A stretch of DNA of 64,000 bases from positions 1,054,001 to 1,118,000 of the forward strand of contig JAPFFF010000041.1 in the NCBI GenBank assembly GCA_039105265.1, in the 5' to 3' direction. The notes beneath the pieces were generated by a model, which saw nothing but the letters and a program-made list of their open reading frames with translations, was not told the DNA's origin and searched no databases. Position 1 is the first letter of the stretch. Each line of letters begins with the position of its first letter. The DNA is from Tritrichomonas musculus. Its lineage: Eukaryota; Parabasalia; Tritrichomonadida; Tritrichomonadidae. The position numbers were made by a program, and so were the translations under genes. Positions 51,046 to 61,691 of the stretch are shown here, piece after piece.

Positions 51046-52782
51046 ATGACCTTTGAGAACGCTCGAAAGAAAAACACAGGAATGAATGAAGGAGATATTA
51101 CTGGCTTTTTTGAACATGATATGAGGCTTTTGCTTCAATTTAATAGTGGCGATAATACTTTTTCAACATTTTCTGAAGAATTTCATGAAAAAGATATTCC
51201 TTTGCCGATAGGAGAAAAAACTCATATTATGCTGACACATCCAAATCATACAATATCTCAAATCGAAAAAAGTTTCATATCTATGGAGATTGAGTTTGAA
51301 GTAGGTTTCGAGTCAGAACTTCCATTTCGAAATTGGAATAAATTGAATACTGATACAAATCTCTATGAATCTAAAGATGAACATCAAGTTAATCAAATAT
51401 TTGTTGGTTTTAAAGATGCTGTCGAAATAATATCAGAATGCCGTTTCTTTTGTGATGGAAAATTAATCTCAGAATACTATCAAAATGAGATGATAAGAGA
51501 GTCTTTTGCTTATAATTCTATAAGAACTCGCGATACAAAAATAACAAGTCCTCATTCCCATTCTCTCTGGGAAAATGTCGAAATTATGTCTCCAAATGTC
51601 TGCGGTTGTTATATTCCTTTAGAAAAGTTAGCATGGACAGCAGATAAAAAAAGAAGCTGGGTTCCGATAAAAATGGAATTAATTATTCCTTTCACAGACC
51701 AGCTTGTTCTTCAGGCATGGAGACTCTATCCTAATGCTCTTATCGGAGAAATTGTAGAAGAAATTCGAACATCTTTAGACGGCCTAGTTTGGTGCCAGAT
51801 ATCTCCTTCGAAGGTATCAGAATTGAAAAGTTTTTGGGAAAATAATGATGAAGTAGGATTTTTCGCGCCAGATATTCGAATTCCAAAGAGATTTGTACAA
51901 ATCGGACAAACTGGGAAAATCGTCGAATCAATCACAGATTTAGCTTCTCCAGAAGATTGGACAATTCAAAATAATTGTCTGGTCGTTAATCAAAATAAGA
52001 AGCCTATGATAATGAAAGGAAGAACAAATTGTTTCGGCTTTGGAGTCAAACCAGAGGTTGTAGATGAATTAATGACTACTTTTAATCAAGAAATGTATAT
52101 TCCAGCACAAGAATTAACAAGACATATTTTTGAGCAAAAACATACAGAAAAAGGAATTGTCTGTTCAAAAATTGTTCCTTTGAGGAATGCTACAAATATA
52201 ACAATGATGTTTCCAAGACATTATAATGATATTACCTGTTATCAAAATCCTATGTATAAAAATGTCCAGCTCCAAATTGATAAAAAAGTTTATCCTCAAC
52301 AAGAATTTGAAAATACCTGGGATGGCCGATTTGTTCAATATCAGCTTTATGCGAATGAATTAGATGGTATAGAAGCTACGAATGAGTTAATGGAATCTAT
52401 CTCTAGACCATTAAATAATGTATATGACCATTCTTTAAAAAGATTTTATTCCGGCACTTTTGACAATACTAGTTTTGGCTTAAATTTCCAGTTAGAAAGA
52501 AGTAATGCAGGATATGTTTTTGATGGTATTGATACAGGATGTCGAGGAGTAAAAATAGAATTTCATGGTGATAGAATCGATGTTGGAGAAAATGTTAGAT
52601 TAGGCGCAAATGATACATATCTCTATCCTGATACAGATTACTCGGGAAAGCCATACAAACCAGATATTCAACCTCAATTACCTCCTCCAGAAATGTGGAT
52701 ATGTTCAGATACATACTGGTCTTGGTCTGTAGAAAATGGAGTAGAATATCATAAGGATGGAGTCCCTATTGGGTATGAATAA
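51046..52782 (+). CDS. Element 2 second major capsid protein (double jelly-roll type)
   Basis: The frame is whole and codes for 578 residues, starting at ATG 51046 after ATTATTTTTTTGAATAAC. It contains all capsid blocks: MNEGDITGFF near the N-terminus, QIFVGFKDAVEIISE, SPHSHSLWENVEIMSPNVCGCYIPLE, FTDQLVLQAWRLYPNA, PAQELTRH, PLRNATNITMMFP, ANELDG, FGLNFQLERSNAGYVFDGIDTG and WICSDTYWSWSV at the end. The length is typical for Polinton capsids. It should trimerise into the capsomers of the shell. Two capsid genes in tandem may give hetero-capsomers or mark a recent duplication. Confidence 0.9.
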   Translation: MTFENARKKNTGMNEGDITGFFEHDMRLLLQFNSGDNTFSTFSEEFHEKDIPLPIGEKTHIMLTHPNHTISQIEKSFISMEIEFEVGFESELPFRNWNKLNTDTNLYESKDEHQVNQIFVGFKDAVEIISECRFFCDGKLISEYYQNEMIRESFAYNSIRTRDTKITSPHSHSLWENVEIMSPNVCGCYIPLEKLAWTADKKRSWVPIKMELIIPFTDQLVLQAWRLYPNALIGEIVEEIRTSLDGLVWCQISPSKVSELKSFWENNDEVGFFAPDIRIPKRFVQIGQTGKIVESITDLASPEDWTIQNNCLVVNQNKKPMIMKGRTNCFGFGVKPEVVDELMTTFNQEMYIPAQELTRHIFEQKHTEKGIVCSKIVPLRNATNITMMFPRHYNDITCYQNPMYKNVQLQIDKKVYPQQEFENTWDGRFVQYQLYANELDGIEATNELMESISRPLNNVYDHSLKRFYSGTFDNTSFGLNFQLERSNAGYVFDGIDTGCRGVKIEFHGDRIDVGENVRLGANDTYLYPDTDYSGKPYKPDIQPQLPPPEMWICSDTYWSWSVENGVEYHKDGVPIGYE

Positions 52783-52815
52783 AGATATAAAATATATATT
52801 TTTTTTTGTAAAAAA

Positions 52816-53310
52816 ATGTCAAGAATTATTTCGTATAATATAAACCCTGATATAAATGTCCAAACAGGCGCTGATAAGACTTATTTCCCTATTAGAGGAT
52901 GGAAATTAAATCAAAAAGAATTAGAAACACAAACTGTAGATTGTCTTAAATCAAGAGGTTTTGTTTTTAATCCCGTCAATAAACACTTTATCTTTCATTA
53001 TCCTCAAGAATTTGTTTCTCCAAGTAATGTCGAAAAAGATAAATATATAATTTTTCAATATTGTAGATGTACCGTAGATGGTTCAATATCTGGAGAAGTC
53101 GAAGTTCATTCAAGCTTTGTTCCAAGAGACCAATATTGTGATTTTTTAGTTTATTATGCAAATTTGCAAGTCCCAGATGATAATCGAAAATATAAAGTAA
53201 ATAGTAATAGAAAACAAGGATTTGAGGTCTGGTTTACTGACGGAAAAGGAGATGGTACAAACACTATAATTCCTGATGATTTTGTAATGTTTTTGAAATT
53301 AATTTATTAA
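52816..53310 (+). CDS. Element 2 capsid-associated beta protein, candidate penton/minor capsid protein
   Basis: The protein has 164 residues. The C-terminal 90 match element 1's 9338-9670 product (IIFQYCRCTVDG, VEVHSSF, DDNRKY, VWFTD, FLKL). The N-terminal 70 are specific to this element. It starts at ATG 52816 after TATATATTTTTTTTTG. Beta-rich and directly after the capsid gene, it fits the place of the single jelly-roll penton in Polintons. That is inference from position, not from a recognised fold signature. Confidence 0.72.
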   Translation: MSRIISYNINPDINVQTGADKTYFPIRGWKLNQKELETQTVDCLKSRGFVFNPVNKHFIFHYPQEFVSPSNVEKDKYIIFQYCRCTVDGSISGEVEVHSSFVPRDQYCDFLVYYANLQVPDDNRKYKVNSNRKQGFEVWFTDGKGDGTNTIIPDDFVMFLKLIY

Positions 53311-53352
53311 AGAGTATAGTGGGATAAAAAAATTTTTTTGAAAAGAAAACAA

Positions 53353-56300
53353 ATGACTGGTATATATTCAGCAAGAGATATTGAAAAATTAGTTAATGGA
53401 GCTGGCTTAGGAGGAGGCGGCGGAGGGACTATAGATGAATCCAAATTTGTGAAAAGCGAAAATGGTACAGCAACAAATTTAACAACAAAAGGAATTTTAA
53501 ATGTTCAAGGAAATACTCCATCATGGGTTGTTGATAATATAGAAAAAGTGGCAGAGTTTAATGGTTATGTCGACTTCAATGCAGGGGTAAATTTTCAATT
53601 TCCTGAAAAAATTGTCTGGAATTTTGATGATGGAAAAGCTCCTACTACAAGAACGATTCAACAAAAAAACTTAAAATCTCTTTGTCAAGATATTGTTGAT
53701 ATCAAAGAAGAGGTCGAAAAAATAAAAGTTCCAGATGCTCCTCCAGCAACCGGCACTCCTATAGACACATCAAATTTGGCTACAAAAGAAGAAATTACTG
53801 CAATAAACTCAAATATTACAGAACTTCAAAAGAAAACACAACATATTGCTGATACTGGACTTCCAGGCGGAAAATTTGATTTTTGGATATCTGAAAGAGA
53901 AAATGCTTTAGCTACTGAGATAGTTCAAGCAACAAATTATACCAAAAATCAATTACCGGATAAAATAAAAGAACTAGAAGATAAAACAAAACATTTGAAT
54001 CTTGACGGATATGCAAAATCGAGTTTTGCTGTCAGTGGTTTAGACGGCAAAATATCGACTGGAATGGCAATTGTCGATGCAGCAAAGGGATTCCCAAAAT
54101 GTGAGAAACAAGTGAAAAATCTCAATGAAGAAGGATTTGCGACAAATACTTTCAAAATTATCGGAACAAACAAAAATGCCACTGCAGATCAAATTACTGA
54201 AGGGATTGCTAAAATAACAACCTTAGAGACAGAAATGAATGATTTAAAAAATAAGCCAGCAGACATAGATATTTCGAAACTTGACGAAAAATATATAAAT
54301 AATCAATATTATCAAGGAACAAAAATCAAAGATTCTTCTGTTATCTATTTGACTCCGGCTGAATACCAGGAGATGACAGCCGAAGATAGAGCAGCATATA
54401 ATTGGAAAATTCATAATCTTAAATCAAAGCAGATTGGACAACTTCTGGACAAAACAGTCAGTCTTCATACAAAATTAGAGAAATATATGGTAGGAACCTT
54501 GAAAACTAATAATTCAACCAAAATCTTTAAAACTATGGCTGAATATGAAGTGATGACAGCCGAAGAAAAAGAAAAATATACTTGGAATACCAGTTATGTA
54601 AAGGCAAAAGAAATTGGTCAAATCGCATATGATGTATCGAATACATCAAAAAAGGTCAATTCCAGATGTCAAAATTTAAATGAATCAGGATTTGCAACGA
54701 CAAATTTTCAAGTAGCTTATACAACAAAAGGATCAAGCAAAGCATACTATTTTACCGATAATTTGGTTCAAGAACATATCAAAATGATGAATGCGACACA
54801 TTTCGTGAATGATAATATCTATCCTGCGACTCTCAAATTTGGAGATGAAGGTCAAGCCCTTTATTTAGACAAACCCGCTTATTTTCATTGGGGATTTTAT
54901 TTAAGAACTGTAATAGAAAAAGACAAAGCTGTTATGGCTTGCGCTAAAGTAAAAACTGAGACAAATAACTATGTTGTGGATAGTGCTTGGATTGCTCAAT
55001 TTTTTATTAATACAATGAAGTTCAGAGAGATATCAGCAGATTATCTAGCAGGATCAGAGAAGAATCGACCCAGTCGTGCCGTATACTCTTCGGACATTGT
55101 CTTTGGAGGACGAAATTGTAGATGAACCAACAAATACTGAGACAACAACAACAGAAGAAGAAGAAGTTGATGAAGGAGCCCCAGGAACAGAAGATAATCC
55201 AATAATTTGGGACGGCTCAAAAATGGCTCAAATAAATCAAAAATATGACGAAACTTGGAAAGAATCAATGGATTATTTACATGCTAATGTTGAAGAAACA
55301 TATAATGATATTAAAGCGAATTATCAAACAAATAAACAAATAGGCAAATTTTGTAGGAATTCTTTGTTTTGTGAATCTATGAAAGGAAAAATTCCTCTGA
55401 AGCCTTTGAAACCTCAAGAATTAGCAAGCTATGGTTTTGTTGAATTTGCTCAGAGCGATTTAGAAATGTATGATGAAGGAGGATTTTTTGCGATAATTCT
55501 CGTAGCAGGAAAAGAACTCTCAGAAACTGAATCAAAATTAGATATTTCTCTCCAAGGGCTTCAACATTATCATGCAAATCATTTTATTTTACATCTTTTT
55601 GATCGAAAAAGACATCAAAAAATCTATGATTTAAATGGTATAGACCATGTTTTTGAATTTATTTTATCAGACAATAATTTGACTATCAAATCAGATTTAT
55701 CTTCTGAATTATATACTTTTACTTATACTTATTCTGAAGATGTATTAAAAGTTAGTATAACGGGCTCATTAAAATTAAAATTAGTTTATGACGCAGCAGA
55801 TAATCAATATTGGAATGCTGATGAAGGATGGGAGAAAAAAGAAGATAAAGAACTTGAAAATCGCTTAGTTGTTTATTATGAACTGCCTATCAATGAAAAT
55901 TTCAAGAATTATTTGGCTTCTCTAGGTACAGGAGGAGGTTCTTTAGATTCTTCTATTTATTCAAGAGTATCTGACTTAGAATCTATAATAAAAGACTTAA
56001 CTCAGACATTTCAAGAACATAATACCAAAATTGATTATAAAATGGAAAATGAAAATTTTGAATCTCTAGCTCCTCATACTTATGCTATAGAAAACCAAGA
56101 AGGAAATAAAAATGAGTCGGAATCAACAAATATATTCGATAAATGGGTATCGACAACTTCAGACCAATTTGATTATTTCAATCAAGGAATTAAAGATATT
56201 TGGTCATTTTGTGCTGGAATGTCTGAGGATATTGGTAATTTAGAAGATAATTTAGGGTCGGCAAGTGATTTTTCAAAATTAGAAGATAGATTAAAAGTTT

Positions 56301-56434
56301 TAGAAACAAAATGTCAAAATATAGAAGGAGATACCCCTACTTTATCTACCGGCCAATTAACTATAGAAAATTTGATGAATAGCTATAATGAGCGAATAAC
56401 TATCTTAGAAAAGAAATGTCAAAATATTAAATAA
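53353..56434 (+). pseudogene. Element 2 fibre-like locus A
   Basis: The start is set at ATG 53353, after AATTTTTTTG. The predicted protein has a Gly-rich hinge near residue 25, helical coiled segments (EITAINSNITELQKKTQ), and two copies of a fibre motif ending in YxxMTAEExxxYxW (LTPAEYQEMTAEDRAAYNW and TMAEYEVMTAEEKEKYTW). Later come acidic and coiled-coil parts with KCQNIEGD/KCQNIK repeats at the end. The layout suggests a trimeric fibre or its base. It looks broken, about once, or may represent two overlapping genes. Confidence 0.6.
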
Positions 56435-56481
56435 AAAAATGAGAGAGATTAAAAATTATTTTTTTGGGCTTCAAAACAAAG

Positions 56482-59400
56482 ATGAGTACTAGGCTTACAA
56501 AATTCTTAGGAGATATTGAATTCCAGGTTGATGGAAAGACAAAATTGACTAGTAATTTGATAACTTCAGAAGAAGTAAATAAAATAATGGATGAGAAATT
56601 GGCAGACTTTACCCCATCAACAACAGATTCAAATTTTTCAATAGAAACAGGAATTGACAATTTTATGATAGAAAATGAAAATATATCTCTTCATTCTGAA
56701 ACAATAAATGGTTTATTATATAATGTTTTATTAATAAATGTTCCTGAAATAACTAAACAAAAATTCCTTACTTTAAATCAAAATATTTTCAAAGTTGTCT
56801 TACGAAAAAATGTTATCTATGATGAAGAAGGAAGATATATTAAAGAATTCTATATTTCCACAAAAGATAATTCAATAAAATGTCCTATCATCACATATGA
56901 CTCAGAAAATAAGTATTGTATCGTTAATGATAATACCCTTCTCGCTACCTATGCAGTTGGGTCAGAAGATAGTATTAATTTAGATGATAAATTCTATATT
57001 GCTTTCGATAAAAATTTGTCAATAAACCCTTATACTTTATTTATAAATGGAGATTTGAGTATTTTAAATCAATTTGAGCCTACTTGCTTAAAAACTGAGA
57101 AATCTATAAAATGCTCTACAATAGAGGCTGAGAATGCATTAAAATTACATAAGAGTGATGCAAAATATTTTTATCGTCCTCAGATAATTACAGAAGAGAC
57201 AATAGAAGAAATACCTTTTTATAAAATGATTTATCAAATTCCTGACGATTATGTAATTCCTGAAGGGTTAGAATTTAAATTTAAAGATTTTTGTTTCGAT
57301 AATTCTTGGTATTTAACTTGGAGTAATGGTGAATGGAAAGGTCAAAATTGTCAAGGTCTTCTCAAACCAAAATCTTTATTGAAATGTAATTCCTTCGTAG
57401 ATTTAAAAGATGCTAATGACATGATGACAGATATGAAAGGTTGGAAAGGAAAAACTTGTTGTATGATGATAAAAAGGTCAGATGGAAATATCTTTCTCTC
57501 TCCCAAAAAGAGAACTTGCTTAATATCAGATATGATATTGAATGGAACGGTTAAATGTCAGATGGTCAAACATAATGGTGAAAAAGTTAATTCAAATTCT
57601 GACTATAAACTTTGGCCAGCAATTTTTTATGTCGATAATTTTCCACTTCATGAAGGATATGATATAGCTGGGATTGTCTTAAAATTTATTCAATATAACA
57701 TTGGCGAAAATGAAACTATCGAAAAGAAAATTCAAAAAGAAATTCATCATGTAGAAATATCATTTAAATGGGCTGACCAATCTGACTCTTGCTGGAATAC
57801 TTTATCGTTCAAAGTTGGAGAAATGTATGTTATTGGCTCAAAAAGTTGTTTTGCCTTAAATCCTATAATCGATACTATAGAATCTACAGGAGGGAAATAT
57901 TCAAATTCTCATATCAATACAACATCAAAAAATATTGAATTATATTTGAATAAATATTTGGTCGACCCGATAGAGGAGGTAAATTGGGACCCAAAAACTA
58001 ATCCTTTCGAATATATAATGAAACAACAATATTTTGAAGTTTATCCTAATCCTAATGCTGCTTCTACCCTCTATACAGACTATAATATTTGTTCATCAAA
58101 AATTATTTCGGCAGATAATATTTCGACAATGAGAAGTGATTTAAATTTATTAACAAATTCTTTTGATGTTGTTAGTTATGATGTTAAAGAAATGGGTCAT
58201 AATGTTGATATCTTAAAAGCAGATATGACAATACAAAAAGAAAAGACTCAATATTTACAGGCTGCTGTAAACGCTATACAATTTACTCAAAAAATCCAAA
58301 TGGCTATAAATTTGACAAGACTAGGTGTTGGAATTACTCATAGTTTAATTAGTTTTGCAGGTGGAGCAGCAGGTAGTATTGGTCAAGTTGCTTCTGTCAC
58401 AAAAGTTGTTGATTTATCAGACCAAATAACAGATAATGTTTCTATAGCAGATTCTTTTACAACACCTCTTGCTTTATCAAATGATTCAAAAATAAATTTA
58501 AATGATGTTTTAGAATGGTGTAATTTAGAGAATAGACAAGTAGAAAAGTTTCATTTTACTGAAGAAGAAGATGACCCCGACACATCAGCAGTCAGTTTAT
58601 CATCTGCCGTCCAATTATCTTTTCAAATGAGAAATACGTTAAAGCCTTATATCAAAAAGATTGTTGAAAAAATTAATGAAATTGACTCAGGAAATGAATA
58701 TATTCGAAAAAGTGATTTGACAAGAACTGATATTATTGATATAATTACTCATTATCAAGATGAACAAGCAGCAGTTTTATTTCAAGCAGAAGATGAATTA
58801 AATAATGGTATTTGCGTATTTAAATTATTCACCTCTGAAGGTCAAAAACGATTTTATTTCAAAATTGTTGACGGTTCAATAACAGAATATGAAGGGGTTG
58901 ATACTACAATAACGATAGACAACATCACAATTGAAGGTTTTCCAAAATCAGAAGAATATAAAACAAAATATTTATCGAATATTAATAAAATTGATAAAAA
59001 TATCATTATAACAGGAGAAAATACTGACTATAAGATTGCAGGATGCATCATTGAAAAAAATACATTTTCAAGAACTTTATTAGAGAAAACTCCTGCCGAT
59101 ATAGCTTATTTATCAGATATTGAAGCCTTAGATGAGAAAATTAATGCTTTAGCAGCAAATAGTCATCAAAATGATGTTGCGATGATGAGTTTACGAGGAA
59201 ATGCCAACGAGGAATATCCAACAACTGACGAAGTAAATGCTGCTTTAGAAACAATTCAGCAAGAATTAGCTAAGAAACCAAATATTGAAGAATTATATAC
59301 GAAAGAAGAAGCGGATGCAAAATACGCGACAAAAGAAGAAATTCCTGAACCTGTTGATTTGACCAATTATGCTTTGAAAACATATTCTTATTCAAAAAGT

Positions 59401-60592
59401 GAATCAGACACAAAATATGCTTTGAAAAGTGAGATTCCTGAAATCCCTGATGATTATGCGACAGTTGACGATCTGGATCGATATGCTTTGAAAAGTGAGA
59501 TTCCTGAACCTGTTGATTTGACCAATTATGCTTTGAAAAGTGACATTCCTGACGATTCCTGAACCTGTTGATTTATCAAAATATCGAGAAAAAAATGATT
59601 TGATATATAAAGATGCTGTCGATGTGCCTTTTGAAAATGTACAAGATAGTTCAGGAACGTGGGAAGTCAAAATAAAATTGACGAGGGGAATTCGCCTTGT
59701 TGGAACAATATCAAATAACGATGGTTTTGTAAAAGAGTTTGATTATTTGTTTGATTATAATGGTGTTATTACTCCAGATGGAGATGTTAATGTCGGTTTT
59801 GAAATCGACGGAACCACTTATTACTTAACTTATTATAAAAGTGATAGTAATGGTCTGTGCTTTTATATCGATAACGGGGAAGACTATTTCGATACCAAAT
59901 TAATATTAGCGGAAAAAATATTGAAGCAAGACCAAATAGCATTAAAAAGTGAGATTCCTGAACCTGTTGATTTGACCAATTATGCTTTGAAAAGTGACAT
60001 TCCTGAACCTGTTGATTTGACCAATTATGCTTTGAAAACATATTCTTATTCAAAAAGTGAATCAGACACAAAATATGCTTTGAAAACATCTTTACCCGAT
60101 ATGACTCAATACGAAAACAAAACAATAGCTGAAGGAAAATATGCTTTGAAAACAACAACAGGAGAGTATAGAAAAATCGATAATTTAAATTATTATACTG
60201 AATCAACATTTACGACATCAGATAATGGTCAAGGTTATAATTTTGCTACTTTAGCAACGTCAAATATTGTAGGGTATCGTTTTGTTGGTCATTATATCGA
60301 CAGAAATACTGGCGAAGCTGTCTATTTTGATAAAATATGGACTACAGACCAAAACTTAGGAACGACAAAATATTGTAATATCGTAGAGGGAGATACAACA
60401 AATAGATTGATGTTGAATTTTACCGGAGGATTGTTATATGCCGTAGAATATAAAAATAATGGTGCTACTTTGTCACATTCTCTCAATTTATCTGCTGTCT
60501 ATAAACCATCTGATTCTCTCTTACTAAAAAGTGTTTATGAGGCTAAAATTGCAGAATTAGAAGCTCGAATTGCGGCTCTTGAAGCGAAGTAA
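56482..60592 (+). pseudogene. Element 2 spike/fibre locus B with YALK repeats
   Basis: The start is set at ATG 56482 after TTATTTTTTTGGG. The locus is homologous to the element 1 spike: IEAENALKLHKS, GEWKGQN, TLYTDYNI and a long helical stem. The collar carries many copies of IPEPVDLTNYALK and SKSESDTKYALK, as in phage and virus tail fibres. It ends in a short trimerising coiled coil (AKIAELEARIAALEAK). An 88-bp stretch starting at 59341 recurs unchanged at 59999. The locus looks broken, about once. It probably formed the host-binding spike. Confidence 0.68.
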
Positions 60593-60620
60593 AAAAAATT
60601 CTTTATTATCTCTCTTTTTT

Positions 60621-61154
60621 TTATACAACGACATATTTAAGACATAAATGATAAACATTAACTAAATCATTATATTCTTTGTTATAAACTTGTTTAAAGT
60701 CAGTTATCATTTCTCCATCTTCATTAACGATTTTGATAGCTTCAATTTTGCGGATAGGAGATGCTTTTGTAGCGCAACATTTAATATCTTCATCAACATA
60801 AATTTCGACAGAACATTTCTTTCCTAAAATTGTTTTGATAATATCTTGGCAAGAAGCTATTGGGACAATAATACAGTTTTTAGAAATTAAATTTGAAATT
60901 AATGCTTTATCTTGGTCTAATAAAATTTTTGCATAAGTCTCTAAAATCTTATATTTAACATCTAATTCATTAGGGTCTTCTTGGATGATATTTGGTGCTT
61001 CAATATCTCTTGTAATAACAATATCTTCCTTACCATCTTCTCGCTTATTAATAAAGATATTATTTGTTAAGTTGTTAGTAGATTGTGAAGCAGCAGATGG
61101 TTCGAGGGAGATATTTGCATTAACTCCGGCGTTTGCATTTCGTTTCTTAATCAT
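60621..61154 (-). CDS. Element 2 conserved minus-strand protein after spike
   Basis: The protein has 177 residues. The last 75 match the C-terminus of the element 1 protein at 15625-16320 (KIEAIKIVNEDGE...YNKEYNDLVNVYHLCLKY). The N-terminal third is Asn/Ser-rich. It starts on the minus strand after ATATTTTTTTTCC. In both elements it lies at the far side of the fibre genes and faces them. Conserved position suggests a role tied to the spike or vertex, but no motif identifies it. Confidence 0.72.
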   Translation of the reverse strand: MIKKRNANAGVNANISLEPSAASQSTNNLTNNIFINKREDGKEDIVITRDIEAPNIIQEDPNELDVKYKILETYAKILLDQDKALISNLISKNCIIVPIASCQDIIKTILGKKCSVEIYVDEDIKCCATKASPIRKIEAIKIVNEDGEMITDFKQVYNKEYNDLVNVYHLCLKYVVV

Positions 61155-61236
61155 TTTATGTGGTGGAAAAAAAATATATTCGAGGTATTAAGTTCAAAAT
61201 AAAAATTTATTTATTTTTTTTAAAAAAAACATTACT

Positions 61237-61650
61237 ATGACATTCTTACCTATTTATTCTGATGCGATGTTTAATCCAAAAACTTTTACAGTAGATGATA
61301 TGAAACTTATATCTTCAGATATCTTGAGTTTACTATATGTTGAATGGGATAATGATGAACAAGCTGCGAAAATCAAAATATTCTATCCTTTTGAAAAAGT
61401 CAACGAAAAAGATTTTGAAGAAAATATTAATAATTTAGCACAAGGTATTGGTAAAACTACAGGTAAAAACTTAAAAGGAAATATATATGGATTTTACTAT
61501 GACGGACAGGATTGGGCGCCTCAAATTTATGAATTCAAAAAGAGATGGGCTTGGGAAAGAAAAGCAGATAAAAAAATATTTATCGGAGACCTTAATTTTG
61601 TTCATAATTTTATGGAAGGATTTTTAACAATGAAATTAGAGAATATTTAA
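61237..61650 (+). CDS. Element 2 unknown protein, 137 residues
   Basis: The protein is compact, mixed alpha/beta, with aromatic-rich segments (GNIYGFYYDGQDWAPQIYEFKKRWAWERK). The ATG follows TTATTTATTTTTTTT with an A-rich leader. Its GNIYGFYYD segment weakly resembles GLIYGFYC in the N-terminal domain of the next gene, so the two may be diverged copies of one domain. No known family. Confidence 0.65.
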   Translation: MTFLPIYSDAMFNPKTFTVDDMKLISSDILSLLYVEWDNDEQAAKIKIFYPFEKVNEKDFEENINNLAQGIGKTTGKNLKGNIYGFYYDGQDWAPQIYEFKKRWAWERKADKKIFIGDLNFVHNFMEGFLTMKLENI

Positions 61651-61667
61651 AAAGAAATAACTCATAT

Positions 61668-61691
61668 ATTTTTTTTAAGTTCCAAGAAAAA
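61668..61691 (+). promoter_or_regulatory. T-tract start-proximal motif of element 2 (example)
   Basis: TATATTTTTTTTAAG lies just before the ATG. The same ATTTTTTT tract, 10-25 bases ahead of the start, precedes genes at 45296, 46094, 49094, 51046, 52816, 53353, 56482 and 61237 on the plus strand and at 48522, 49013 and 61154 on the minus strand. Confidence 0.6.
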
